Source: a virus
Strand: one strand, 5' to 3'
IMG/VR virus record: IMGVR_UViG_3300010885_003902
Location: 1-35,133 of that record
DNA length: 35,133 bases
Under the pieces are notes generated by a model. It was given only the letters and a program-made list of their open reading frames with translations. It was not told where the DNA came from and did no database searches. The translations under genes were made by a program, and so were the position numbers. Positions within the stretch are counted from its first letter, which is position 1. The number at the start of each line of letters is the position of its first letter. Shown in pieces: positions 7,749 through 15,851 of the stretch.

Positions 7749-8085
7749 TCGTTTCAATCCACCTACGTAGTGCATTTGCTTCACGATCAAGCTTTGGATG
7801 CCAAATGCTTTTTGTCTTGTCAGTCAAAGACTGATCAATAAGCTTTGAGAATTCCTTATAGTCTTCTTCATTACGAAAATGAACATAGATGGTCTTGTAC
7901 GCTGGATTTTCTTCTTGCTTGAATTCGGGCATTCCAACCCAATGTTTTTTCCATTCCTTGTCAGTAGATTGCTCTAGTTCTGGCAACAAATCAAGAAACG
8001 GCGACTCTTCTTCAGCAGTGGGTTCTTTTACACCAATAAGACTTTCGTACTGTGTTGTTTCGTCAACTTTAACTTCGTCTGTCAT
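7741..8085 (-). CDS. small hypothetical protein with 'SIWHP' domain (114 aa)
   Basis: ATG 8085 is chosen because GGAGA lies five bases upstream. The first 40 residues are acidic and probably unstructured (TAEEESPFLDLLPELEQ). The rest, residues 45-100, is a compact pattern: KHWVGMPEF, then KTIYVHFRNEEDYKEFSKLI, then LTDKTKSIWHP. I recall this W-x-G-M-P-x-F...T-I-x-V-x-F...T-K-S-I-W-x-P arrangement from phage and plasmid proteins, often near or fused to DNA-modification or ParB-like proteins, but no function is established to my knowledge. It overlaps the TAGT gene, pointing to a shared role. Confidence 0.7.
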   Translation of the reverse strand: MTDEVKVDETTQYESLIGVKEPTAEEESPFLDLLPELEQSTDKEWKKHWVGMPEFKQEENPAYKTIYVHFRNEEDYKEFSKLIDQSLTDKTKSIWHPKLDREANALRRWIETND

Positions 8086-8100
8086 AACAATCTCCAAATA

Positions 8101-8610
8101 TTACTTTGTTCTCGCAAGGATCTTTTCGTATGCTTTACGTGCCTTCTTTGCCTTTTCCTTGTGATAAGGATGAGCGCGGTCTAAATGAACAATACCATTG
8201 AGATGATCTAGTTCATGTAGAAAGCAACGTGCAGTCATACCGTCAAATTTTTCAGTCTTAGTCTCACCATTGGGCATAGTGAAACGAACTCTTAGCATCT
8301 TTGGTCGCTTGATCTTTACAACCAAGCCAGGATAGCTTAAGCAGCCTTCATCAAGATACACCATTTCACTTGTGCTGTCAACTACTTTCGGATTAAAACA
8401 TGCATTGATTGGACTACCAGTGAGTACAAATACTCTGTATGGTAAGCCAACTTGATTAGCAGCAAGACCTAGACCTTTGTTTTCGATCATAGTCTCTGCT
8501 AGGTCTTTTGCTAACTGAATAGGATCAATAGGAGGATTTGTAAAATCAAAATCTTCCATCTTCTGTTTTAGAATAAGGTTAGACGCATCTACTAGTTTGA
8601 GAATTGCCAT
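8101..8610 (-). CDS. def: peptide deformylase
   Basis: 169 residues with all three deformylase motifs: GLGLAANQVG at 46-55, EGCLSYPG at 88-95 with the metal ligand Cys90, and HELDHLNG at 132-139 with both metal-binding His residues. It should remove the N-formyl group from new proteins using Fe(II) or similar. Phage-encoded deformylases are common in marine T4-like phages, where they are thought to keep host or phage protein maturation going during infection. It starts at ATG 8610 in a TAATG overlap with the MazG-like gene. The C-terminal tail is lysine-rich (HKEKAKKARKAYEK). Confidence 0.97.
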   Translation of the reverse strand: MAILKLVDASNLILKQKMEDFDFTNPPIDPIQLAKDLAETMIENKGLGLAANQVGLPYRVFVLTGSPINACFNPKVVDSTSEMVYLDEGCLSYPGLVVKIKRPKMLRVRFTMPNGETKTEKFDGMTARCFLHELDHLNGIVHLDRAHPYHKEKAKKARKAYEKILARTK

Positions 8611-9236
8611 TAGAACTTCTTCCCACCTTCTGCTTCACGATTCTTTAGCTGATGATCTGCGCGTGTTCTGTTGTACTCATGCTTCTCTGCTAGAGCGCCG
8701 GCAACGTCATAGCCCTCACGACCAGCTAGATCAAGAATACGAATGATGCAGTCAGCAAGTTCAACTTCTGGCATAGGACGATGTGTTAGATGATCGTCCC
8801 ACAAGTCTTTGCGGGCGCCCTCTAGTGCTTCTGATAGTTCAGAGTGACATAGAGCAATCATTGTACCAAAGTCGCGTGGCTTATTATGCCAACCCATTTG
8901 CTTTGATTGATTATACAGCTTCTTTTGAATATTTGCAAGAGTCAAGACTTCTTCTAGTGTAATCAAATTATCTTGTGTTTCTTCTGGCTCTGGTGTCTTT
9001 TCTTCAGTTTGAATGTAATTGTAATCTACAATATTACCTACGCCGATAGACCATTTTGATGGATCATACTGCATTGAATAATTCAATCCTGCTACTGAAC
9101 TAGAATACCCTAGTGAAGCTGCCGGTACTGTGATTACTCCACCTGGAATCACAACGTCATCAAGCTTAATCGTATAAGAGCTATTAAAATCTGTTAGATT
9201 ATAATTGGTAACATTGATATCTGTATTGCTTGTCAT
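8610..9236 (-). CDS. MazG-like nucleotide pyrophosphohydrolase with novel N-terminal domain
   Basis: 208 residues in two parts. Residues about 95-200 are an all-helical MazG/dUTPase-type fold: Glu133-x-x-Glu136 (SELSEALEG) and Glu159-x-x-Asp162 (VELADCIIRI) form the expected magnesium-binding EXXE...EXXD pair, followed by YDVAGALAEKHEYNRTR. Such enzymes hydrolyse NTPs or alarmones. The first 75 residues are Ser/Asn/Tyr-rich and look beta-stranded (TIKLDDVVIPGGVITV), quite unlike MazG, joined by an acidic Pro/Glu linker at 77-90. This N-terminal domain resembles phage structural proteins more than enzymes, and I do not recognise it. AGGAGA precedes ATG 9236. Confidence 0.85.
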   Translation of the reverse strand: MTSNTDINVTNYNLTDFNSSYTIKLDDVVIPGGVITVPAASLGYSSSVAGLNYSMQYDPSKWSIGVGNIVDYNYIQTEEKTPEPEETQDNLITLEEVLTLANIQKKLYNQSKQMGWHNKPRDFGTMIALCHSELSEALEGARKDLWDDHLTHRPMPEVELADCIIRILDLAGREGYDVAGALAEKHEYNRTRADHQLKNREAEGGKKF

Positions 9237-9246
9237 AATATATCTC

Positions 9247-10965
9247 CTAGTTGTTTGCTATCTGGCTAAAGTTTTTTACTTTTTCAAATTTAATCACACT
9301 AGAGAACTTATCAAATAGTTGATCTCCCTTGTGACTAATAATGAATACGTTGGTGTCTGCTGTCACTGAACTTAGAATCTTAAAGAACTCTTCTGTACCT
9401 GAAGTATCAAGAGAGCTATCAAACACTTCGTCCATAATCAACAGATTTGTGCTGGCGCTGTTACGTAACTTAGATACTGCTCTCCATGTGAAGAGCAACG
9501 ACAAGTCAATACGCATTTTCTCGCCTTCAGAGAATGAACCATATGTAAACTCGTCTCTAAACCTAGACTTAATCTTCTCATCAAAGTTTTCGTCTAATTC
9601 AAATTGAACAAAGAAGTCCATTGCAGCAAGGTACTTGTTGATCAACTTGTTCATCACAGGCACATACTGCTTGATGATCTTTGTTTTAATACCACCGTCT
9701 TTCAATAGAAGCGCAGCAGTACTGAGTAATGTTCTTGCGTTGGTCAGTTTTTCTTTTTCTGTTTCAATCTCAACTAGCTCTGCTTTGGCAGCATTTAACT
9801 CGGTAGCATCTGTCTCAATCTTTTTTTGCTGAACATTAAGATTGGTTATTTCTTTCTGTAGTTCTGCGTTGTATCGTGTATACATTGCAATCTTGTTGTT
9901 GCAGTCATTAATCTCTGCATACAGAAGGTCAATCTGATCCTGAGCAGTTTCAATTTCTTTAAGACGAACATCTACCCTGTCTTGTTCTTCTTTTAACTTC
10001 ACAATCGCGTCAGTCAATTCTTTAGACTTATTGCGGCCCTCTTCGAGCTTATATGATTTTATTCCAGCTTCAATATCTTGAGTACAGGTAGGACACTCAT
10101 CGTGCTTCTCAAAAAAGTCAATATGCTTGGAGCAGTCTGTGATCTTATACTGCAATTCAGACTGAAGAGAGTTGATCTTCTTTAGCTTAGATATAAGCTT
10201 TGTCTGATCGGCAACAACTGGAGTATAATCACCAAGCTTTCTTGCTGAATCGTCACGTGAGATTGTTACCTCTTCGATCATGAAGTTGTGTTCATTGATC
10301 TTGTTCTGCTTGATCTCTATGATCTCGTCATTGTTTTGGCGCATAGACTCAATGTGCCTTTTATTCAATTCAATCTTTTGCTCACACAACGATATTCTTG
10401 TAGCACATGCGGCGATATCGTCCTTGTTCTTCTGAACTCTGTCTTTCAAAAGAATATTCATTGTAGAAAAGATTTGAATATCTAGCAAGTCTTCGATGAA
10501 CTCACGCCTAGATGCTGCTGGTAGCTGCATGAACGGTACAAATGTAGAAGAACCTAGTGTAATGATCTGTGAGAAAGACTTGTGCGTTAGACGCAGAATG
10601 TTCTTCTCTAGAATTTCTTGATAGTCTTTAGATGCTGCTTCTTGATTAAGCAGCACACCATCGACAAGAATCTCAAACACAGCAGGCTTTAGACCTCTGC
10701 GAATAAAATACTCTTTTTTACCAATAGAGAATTCAATTTCAACAATAAGATTTTTGTTGTTGATAGAATTAACTAGCAGTGGCTTATTGATCTTACGGAA
10801 TGGTTTACCATACAGCGCAAAAGAAATAGCCTCAACAAAAGTAGACTTACCACTGCCATTCTCGCCAATGATTAGCGTAGAAGACGACTGATTAAGTTTG
10901 ACTTCTGTAAAGACGTTTCCTGTTGAGAGTAAGTTCTTCCAACGTACTGTTTTAAAATATATCAC
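9247..10965 (-). CDS. 46: recombination nuclease ATPase subunit gp46 (SbcC/Rad50-like)
   Basis: 572 residues (T4: 560). Order: N-terminal ATPase lobe with Walker A GENGSGKS at 34-41, long coiled-coil arms, a zinc-hook ECPTC near residue 290 at the coil apex, the returning coil, then ABC signature FSEGEKMRIDLSL, Walker B LLIMDEVFDSSLD and H-loop FIISHK. With gp47 it resects DNA ends for recombination-dependent replication and degrades host DNA. The start is GTG at 10965, overlapping the gp47 stop as GTGA; no ATG lies before the Walker A region, and the alignment with T4 gp46 supports this start. Translation is therefore probably coupled to gp47. Confidence 0.95.
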   Translation of the reverse strand: MIYFKTVRWKNLLSTGNVFTEVKLNQSSSTLIIGENGSGKSTFVEAISFALYGKPFRKINKPLLVNSINNKNLIVEIEFSIGKKEYFIRRGLKPAVFEILVDGVLLNQEAASKDYQEILEKNILRLTHKSFSQIITLGSSTFVPFMQLPAASRREFIEDLLDIQIFSTMNILLKDRVQKNKDDIAACATRISLCEQKIELNKRHIESMRQNNDEIIEIKQNKINEHNFMIEEVTISRDDSARKLGDYTPVVADQTKLISKLKKINSLQSELQYKITDCSKHIDFFEKHDECPTCTQDIEAGIKSYKLEEGRNKSKELTDAIVKLKEEQDRVDVRLKEIETAQDQIDLLYAEINDCNNKIAMYTRYNAELQKEITNLNVQQKKIETDATELNAAKAELVEIETEKEKLTNARTLLSTAALLLKDGGIKTKIIKQYVPVMNKLINKYLAAMDFFVQFELDENFDEKIKSRFRDEFTYGSFSEGEKMRIDLSLLFTWRAVSKLRNSASTNLLIMDEVFDSSLDTSGTEEFFKILSSVTADTNVFIISHKGDQLFDKFSSVIKFEKVKNFSQIANN

Positions 10966-12023
10966 TCTATCGACAATGCCTCTTCATATAGCGAGCGCAT
11001 CAAATCATCTAATGCCGCTTTGTCTGCATCTAATTCTAGATTGTCAACATACTTACGTAAGATTGTAAGCGTGTCTTCTGTTTCATTCACAATGTTATCA
11101 TCGCTCTCTAAGTTCAAGTTGAGATGATCGTCCACGACTTGAATGTTAACTGTACCTGCTTTTTCAAGCTTATCAATAAACATATCAAACCAGTATGGGT
11201 TGTTCTTTGCTTTTACGATAACTTTGACATACGTGTTCTTGTATACGGAGAAGTCTTGTTCGACAAGCGCATTTAAGGTTGTATCTGTGTCATCGTAGAT
11301 AAGCTTAAAGAACATTCTATATGGATTCTCTACAAATGTCAACTCTCTTGTTTCGGTATCAAAAATATGAAAGCCTTTAGTGTCATTGTAATCTGACCAG
11401 GTCATCTCATACGGGCAACCTAGATAATGAATGTTACCACGTGAAGACTTGTGGTGATAGTGACCAGAGCAGACAACATCAAACTTCTGAAACACGCCTG
11501 AGTCCATACCATCGTCATGAACTGCGCCCTTGTACATCTCGAAGCCACCTAGTTCTAAGTGACCGAAAACAATCTGTGCATCAGTCTTGGCAATGAGTTC
11601 CATGGTATGATCATAGTTGTCATCACAAATCCACGGCACAAGCAATATCTTTGTATCATCATACACAACTTCTTTAGGTTCTGCAACAGTCTTGACGTTG
11701 CTGTATTCTTTAAGCAGTAGATCAAGCGCATTGATCGACAATGTGTTGCGATACGGAATAACGTGGTTGCCTACGATAGAAGTGATGTTCAGTTTCCTGT
11801 TTACCATTTCTTCGTAATAGTACTTCTTTGCCCTACTCAACGAGTAGAAGCTAATGTATTTTCTACGATCAAAAGTATCACCAAGATCAATGATCTCAGA
11901 GATGTTGTTGTCGCTCAGGTAAGGAAAGAAAAACTCTGTATAAAACTTTTCAAAGAAATCATGAAACACAGGGCTGTCATTCCTAACACCAAAGTGTTGG
12001 TCTGTAATCAGCGCAATCTTCAT
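10962..12023 (-). CDS. 47: recombination nuclease subunit gp47 (Mre11/SbcD-like)
   Basis: 353 residues (T4: 339). All metallophosphoesterase motifs are present: ITDQHFG with Asp8 and His10, DLGDTFDRR with Asp49, VGNH at 84-87, FGHLE, and SGHYHHKS near residue 190. It is the Mn-dependent nuclease partner of gp46 and acts on DNA ends in recombination and host DNA breakdown. The C-terminal part is the capping and partner-binding domain. The gene starts at ATG 12023, just after the stop of a 69-residue ORF (TAATATG), and its stop overlaps gp46. Confidence 0.96.
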   Translation of the reverse strand: MKIALITDQHFGVRNDSPVFHDFFEKFYTEFFFPYLSDNNISEIIDLGDTFDRRKYISFYSLSRAKKYYYEEMVNRKLNITSIVGNHVIPYRNTLSINALDLLLKEYSNVKTVAEPKEVVYDDTKILLVPWICDDNYDHTMELIAKTDAQIVFGHLELGGFEMYKGAVHDDGMDSGVFQKFDVVCSGHYHHKSSRGNIHYLGCPYEMTWSDYNDTKGFHIFDTETRELTFVENPYRMFFKLIYDDTDTTLNALVEQDFSVYKNTYVKVIVKAKNNPYWFDMFIDKLEKAGTVNIQVVDDHLNLNLESDDNIVNETEDTLTILRKYVDNLELDADKAALDDLMRSLYEEALSIE

Positions 12024-12024
12024 A

Positions 12025-12234
12025 TTAGCGTTTCTTTTGTTTGAAGGAAGGTGTTTTCATGTTGAGCATAGCTACCTGTGAGTCATAGGTTTTAATTGCA
12101 AGCTCACAGCACTTACGAATATCGTCTACGCTACGCTTATAGTTCTCACGGGTGTTGCGTGAATTCTTTTCATTAAAAAGTTCAGTTAACATATGAGTAA
12201 TGATCGGTGGCATATTGTTATCAATATTAAACAT
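12025..12234 (-). CDS. small hypothetical protein between gp55 and gp47 (69 aa)
   Basis: A helical, charged 69-residue protein (LTELFNEKNSRNTRENYKRSVDDIRKCCELA) ending in a basic tail KQKKR. It overlaps the end of gp55 by eight bases and stops directly in front of gp47, so it belongs to the same transcript. T4-like phages often have small ORFs between these genes, but I recognise no family. Confidence 0.65.
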   Translation of the reverse strand: MFNIDNNMPPIITHMLTELFNEKNSRNTRENYKRSVDDIRKCCELAIKTYDSQVAMLNMKTPSFKQKKR

Positions 12235-12793
12235 TGGTAGTATCCTTGTTTAGCAATTCAAGACCTACAAGATTGACTTCCTTTGGCAATTTCTTTTCAC
12301 TCATCTTTTTCTCGTAGTCTCTTACAAATTCATGCATGTTTTCGTGTGACTTGGCATCAGAGATAAACGAATCATCGCTGTCCGATGTTGAGAAGAATTC
12401 GTTGCTTACAATAGAATGTTCAAACGACTTGTACTTGATATAGGTTTGTTTCTTCTCTTTCTGAATACGAAGTATGTAAGCATTATAGATGATTCTCGTG
12501 AAATATGCAAATGGATTTTTTGATTTTTCTGGATCAAAATTGTCCATGTATTGAATACAGTTCTCAATACCATCTGAAATCATTTCATCTTTATAAGAAT
12601 AATTTATGAAGTTACCTTTTGTAGCTAACCTTGTAGCAATCTGAAAGATACAAACACCCACGTATTCGGGTATTCTAGGCGGTTTAGTACCTAGAGCCAA
12701 AGCTTCTTTTTTGCTGTTTTTGAATTTAATCAGCGTTTCGTAGAGAGTTTTGTTGTCTACGTAGTGTTTTGGCTTGTGAGTTTTTGCTATCAT
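12227..12793 (-). CDS. 55: late-transcription sigma factor gp55
   Basis: 188 residues (T4: 185). The signature stretch KDEMISDGIENCIQYMDNFDPEKSKNPFAYFTRIIYNAYILRIQKEKKQTYIKYK (quoted here only as the region at residues 68-122; key parts are EMISDGIE, FDPEKSKNPFAY and RIQKEKK) matches sigma region 2 of T4 gp55 closely. gp55 binds host core RNA polymerase and recognises the TATAAATA late box, which recurs before the capsid and tail genes in this window. The C-terminus (LVGLELLN) could be the clamp-interacting tail known from T4. An AGGA ribosome site precedes ATG 12793. Confidence 0.95.
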   Translation of the reverse strand: MIAKTHKPKHYVDNKTLYETLIKFKNSKKEALALGTKPPRIPEYVGVCIFQIATRLATKGNFINYSYKDEMISDGIENCIQYMDNFDPEKSKNPFAYFTRIIYNAYILRIQKEKKQTYIKYKSFEHSIVSNEFFSTSDSDDSFISDAKSHENMHEFVRDYEKKMSEKKLPKEVNLVGLELLNKDTTNV

Positions 12794-12815
12794 AATTTAT
12801 CCTAACATGAATGTG

Positions 12816-12843
12816 TTGACAAAGTTCAAATTGTGTGTATAAT
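12816..12843 (+). promoter_or_regulatory. sigma70-like promoter, plus strand (antisense)
   Basis: TTGACA at 12816-12821 and a perfect TATAAT at 12838-12843, 16 bases apart, in the 65-base gap upstream of gp55. It points to the right, into the minus-strand genes at 12859-14743, so any transcript would be antisense. No plus-strand ORF with a ribosome site follows. Confidence 0.5.
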
Positions 12844-12858
12844 CAGGTCTGTGCCTGT

Positions 12859-13344
12859 TCAATGAATAGTAACTTTAAAGTCCCTGAACGCTTTAGAAAC
12901 TACCGATGCTAGTGCTTTCTGTGTTATCTCATCTTTTAAAGATTGAGGCGCAGCCTCTGGAGGCTCTGCCTCCTCTTTAGTCTTCTTAATATCATCTTTC
13001 ATCTTTTTATCTTTTGAGGTAAAATCTATATAGTTTCCGATGACTTCAGAATCTACCTCTGAAGCAGATACAATGTTTGTGTTTTCAAAAGCCACAACTA
13101 AATTTTCTTTCATTGAAAGTTGGTTGTAATTTACAAAGTACATGTACGCTGAAGCGTTGTCTTCATTGACGCCAAACTTAACAACGACTGGGTGACAGAT
13201 ACTTGTACTCTTGCTATTAACAGAGACAAATTTACCCAAAACAATATCAGTAGTTACCAAATGAAGAGATATGTAAATATCTTCTTCAGGTTTCTTACTG
13301 AAGGTCGATGTTATAAATCTTGTAATCAAACCCTTCTTCAACAT
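12859..13344 (-). CDS. hypothetical protein between uvsW and gp55, possible LSm-like barrel
   Basis: 161 residues. The N-terminal 100 residues look all-beta (DIYISLHLVTTDIVLGKFVSV, then VVVKFG, YMYFVNY, LVVAFENTNIVSA), a pattern that could form a small Sm-like barrel. The remainder is a charged linker (KDKKMKDDIKKTKEEAEPPEA) and a helix. A gene of similar size lies at this position in cyanophages, as I recall. The start at 13344 overlaps uvsW by 50 bases and has only a weak upstream GGAAAG; no other in-frame ATG lies before residue 68, so the start is uncertain. Function unknown; RNA binding is a guess. Confidence 0.7.
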   Translation of the reverse strand: MLKKGLITRFITSTFSKKPEEDIYISLHLVTTDIVLGKFVSVNSKSTSICHPVVVKFGVNEDNASAYMYFVNYNQLSMKENLVVAFENTNIVSASEVDSEVIGNYIDFTSKDKKMKDDIKKTKEEAEPPEAAPQSLKDEITQKALASVVSKAFRDFKVTIH

Positions 13345-14743
13345 AAATTTTCATTCTTTCCTTAAAATGTTCTAGTGTAAAATTCTTTCTTGTTTTCCAT
13401 GAAAGATCATCTGCTATATCAAACAACGTTACACTTTCTTTAGTATCTGATGTTCTTAGACCACGACCAATAGACTGCAACGTTTTAATCTTAGACTTGC
13501 TAGGTGAAGCAAATATAATATTGTGTAAGTTCTTTATATTTACTCCAGTGGAAAACACACCAGATGAAGCAATGATGATTGCGTCTTTCTCTGTCTCTAC
13601 TAGCTTACGAATTCTCTCGCGCTCATCGCCGTCTACGCCGCCGTGAACAAAGAAAACTTTTCTGTCTGATGTAGTATCATTGATAGAAAGATATAACTCT
13701 TTACCATGCTTATCTACATACTGGAATAATAGTAACACATTTCCCGACAAAGATAAAGCTAAATTTTTAATAAACTTGTTTCTTCCTGCATGTCTTACGA
13801 TGAAATCCATTTCTCCAGGATAGTCTAAGCCTTTGCATTGCTTTCTAACATCATCTGTGTATTTCATCAAAAGAATTTTAATCTTTAATTTTGCAAGATA
13901 CTTCTGCTCAATCAAGTCTGTTGTAGATGCTACACGCTTAACTGGTCCGAAGAGTCCTTCTAGAACAAGCTTGTTTGTTTCTGTGCCGTCTAGAGTACCT
14001 GTAAAGCCAAAACGATACTTGCAGTTGCTCATCTTTTCCATAATAGATGTTAAGCTCTTAGCTTTAAACAAGTGTGCTTCGTCACCAATTACAACATCGA
14101 ACTGTGAGAACCATTTTACCGGCATCTTATAGATTGACTGCCAGGTAGAGATAACAATATCTTCACTTGTTTCTTTCTCTACACCAGAATAGATTCTGTG
14201 TATTGGCTTTGTGTAACCATACGATTCAAAGTCAGAAGCCATCTGACTGACAAGAGAGATCGTAGGCACAATGATCAAAGTCTTCTGTCTGAAGTACTTT
14301 ACAATTGTATAGATGATCAAAGACTTACCAGAAGCAGTAGGCGATAACAATAGACCTCTGCTTTTTCTGACTGCATGTGCTAAAGCTTCAATCTGATAGT
14401 CTCTAGGCTGTATGTTAGCAGGTAAATTTAATTGCTTTGTAAACTCTGTAGCTTCTGCTAACGAGAACGGCACATCATTAAACTCTGACAGATATTCAAT
14501 CTCATAATCTCTAGCGCTAACAAAAGCCATTACGTTGTTAAGAAGACCAGCATAGAGTTGCTTTGTCATAACGTTGAAGAGACGAATTTTACCGTCCCAA
14601 ACTTTGTTCTTAAACAGCGGATGAAACTTAGCGTTCGGCACCATAAACGTAAAGTGATCCGATAGCTCATATGCTACCGAAGCTTCACAGTCTATTTTGA
14701 TAAACGTTTCGTTTACCTTAGAGATTCTTAGAATATCGGTCAT
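13295..14743 (-). CDS. uvsW: UvsW recombination helicase (SF2)
   Basis: I start at ATG 14743, in an ATGA overlap with uvsY, which aligns with T4 UvsW; the longer TTG start would only add linker residues. The 482-residue protein (T4: 503) has the N-terminal substrate domain (FIKIDCEAS...WDGKIRLFN), then SF2 motifs: LSPTASGKS at 133-141, GDEAH motif II, FGFTGT motif III, ASSGVFSTGVNI and the motif VI QSIGRGLR. UvsW unwinds branched and R-loop structures and switches origin-initiated replication to recombination-dependent replication late in infection. Confidence 0.96.
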   Translation of the reverse strand: MTDILRISKVNETFIKIDCEASVAYELSDHFTFMVPNAKFHPLFKNKVWDGKIRLFNVMTKQLYAGLLNNVMAFVSARDYEIEYLSEFNDVPFSLAEATEFTKQLNLPANIQPRDYQIEALAHAVRKSRGLLLSPTASGKSLIIYTIVKYFRQKTLIIVPTISLVSQMASDFESYGYTKPIHRIYSGVEKETSEDIVISTWQSIYKMPVKWFSQFDVVIGDEAHLFKAKSLTSIMEKMSNCKYRFGFTGTLDGTETNKLVLEGLFGPVKRVASTTDLIEQKYLAKLKIKILLMKYTDDVRKQCKGLDYPGEMDFIVRHAGRNKFIKNLALSLSGNVLLLFQYVDKHGKELYLSINDTTSDRKVFFVHGGVDGDERERIRKLVETEKDAIIIASSGVFSTGVNIKNLHNIIFASPSKSKIKTLQSIGRGLRTSDTKESVTLFDIADDLSWKTRKNFTLEHFKERMKIYVEEGFDYKIYNIDLQ

Positions 14744-15177
14744 GCTGTGCCGCTGGTAAACTTCTGCCACTCGATATAATTGCGGATCATCCAACCACGT
14801 TCAATGACGTTCTTGACAATCGACTCTAATGCTGTTATCTTTTCTTTTTGATAAGCAATCTTCAAAGTCAGGTTGATGATATCCTGATCTGCATCTAAGT
14901 GCATAGGTATATCTGACTTGAGAATGTTACGAGGATTAGGCTTCCAGTTGTGTTCAATCAAACTATCTTGATCAAGAGTGCCCATGAAGTATTCATACTT
15001 GTCTAGATATAATTGCTTGTAGTTAGACTCAAGTTTCTTTAAACTTAGTCTTTCAGCAGACAAAAGTTTAAAGTACTTGTTGTGTAGTTTAGGGATCTTG
15101 ATTGCTTCTTCGCTAATAGCAGAAGTGTTGATCTCTGAGTCTTTTGACCAGAGATCGAATATCTCATCCAAAGTCAT
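14740..15177 (-). CDS. uvsY: UvsY recombination mediator
   Basis: 145 residues (T4: 137), largely helical. The C-terminus ERGWMIRNYIEWQKFTSG matches T4 UvsY's RGFAIKHIQDMRAFEAG, and the middle SDIPMHLDADQDIINLTLKI corresponds to the LSADKDVLKVD region. UvsY loads the UvsX recombinase onto gp32-coated single strands. It sits next to uvsW, the arrangement seen in T4-like phages. A good AGGATGA ribosome site lies in the short gap upstream of ATG 15177. Confidence 0.92.
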   Translation of the reverse strand: MTLDEIFDLWSKDSEINTSAISEEAIKIPKLHNKYFKLLSAERLSLKKLESNYKQLYLDKYEYFMGTLDQDSLIEHNWKPNPRNILKSDIPMHLDADQDIINLTLKIAYQKEKITALESIVKNVIERGWMIRNYIEWQKFTSGTA

Positions 15178-15203
15178 AATAAAATCATCCTATAAGTTAA
15201 AAA

Positions 15204-15728
15204 TTACAGTCTTTCGTATGTGATCTGATTGAATTTAAATACTGCTGTGGCTGTTACGTAATTTACGTCTGTTTGTGTCGAGTCAAATTTTGGACCAGAT
15301 ATTGAAATAGGTAACAAATCTTGAAATGTGATTTTAATGTTGGGTTTCATTGCGCTACTCAAAATCAACAAGTTTGCGTCTACCAATGCGCCTAAGCCGC
15401 TAGTTCGACTTTGTGCAGCAATATCTTTATACTGATCAAAGTTATCTGGCTTACCTATTGCTGTGATCCAGTCAAAAATTTCAAAATAACCTTTCATGTC
15501 TTCGTCAATCTTAAAAGTGACAGACAAGTTAGTATATGACAAGTGATCGCCAGGAACGGTAATTCTGCTGAAAGGTGTCTGTATGCCTTTTGTTTCGTTC
15601 AATTTTGTTATTGGGAAATCAACACTTTGAACAAAGTACACAAAGTTAGGTATCTTGCTCAAGATAAACTTGTAGCCAAGAGGCGATAAAAAGTTCATGT
15701 TCTGTGGTTGGTCGTTGATACTTGCCAC
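15204..15728 (-). CDS. tail-tube / baseplate-tube-like structural protein
   Basis: 174 residues starting at GTG 15728, supported by AAGG seven bases upstream; the first internal ATG (15698) has no ribosome site. The pattern LGYKFILSKIPNFVYFVQSVDFP, then VPGDHLSYTNLSVTFKIDEDM, then EIFDWITAIG and IKITFQDLLPISISGPKFDS is that of the gp19/gp54 tube fold: paired beta strands with a helix carrying DWI. It is clearly distinct from gp19 at 25556. It may be a second tube, tube-initiator or cap protein; in related phages a tail-completion gene (gp3) occupies this place. It is read from a strong minus-strand promoter at 15763-15791. Confidence 0.7.
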   Translation of the reverse strand: MASINDQPQNMNFLSPLGYKFILSKIPNFVYFVQSVDFPITKLNETKGIQTPFSRITVPGDHLSYTNLSVTFKIDEDMKGYFEIFDWITAIGKPDNFDQYKDIAAQSRTSGLGALVDANLLILSSAMKPNIKITFQDLLPISISGPKFDSTQTDVNYVTATAVFKFNQITYERL

Positions 15729-15762
15729 GTTTTTACCTTAAGTTAAGTTGCTGATTGTATTC

Positions 15763-15791
15763 ATTATACCGCATAATGTACTTATAGTCAA
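15763..15791 (-). promoter_or_regulatory. sigma70-like promoter for the tube-like protein/uvsY/uvsW group
   Basis: On the minus strand, TTGACT (15791-15786), 17 bases, then a perfect TATAAT (15768-15763). It lies 35 bases before the GTG of the 174-residue gene. Back to back with a plus-strand promoter at 15823, it makes this 160-base gap a two-way promoter region read by host-type RNA polymerase. Confidence 0.75.
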
Positions 15792-15822
15792 GAAAAAAGT
15801 TTGTTTTTTTGTGCCTTTTCGC

Positions 15823-15851
15823 TTGACACATTAAATATAATAGCGTATTAT
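15823..15851 (+). promoter_or_regulatory. sigma70-like promoter for the plus-strand block
   Basis: TTGACA (15823-15828), 17 bases, TATTAT (15846-15851), 38 bases before ATG 15890. It should drive the two small ORFs and the tRNA cluster. Confidence 0.75.
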
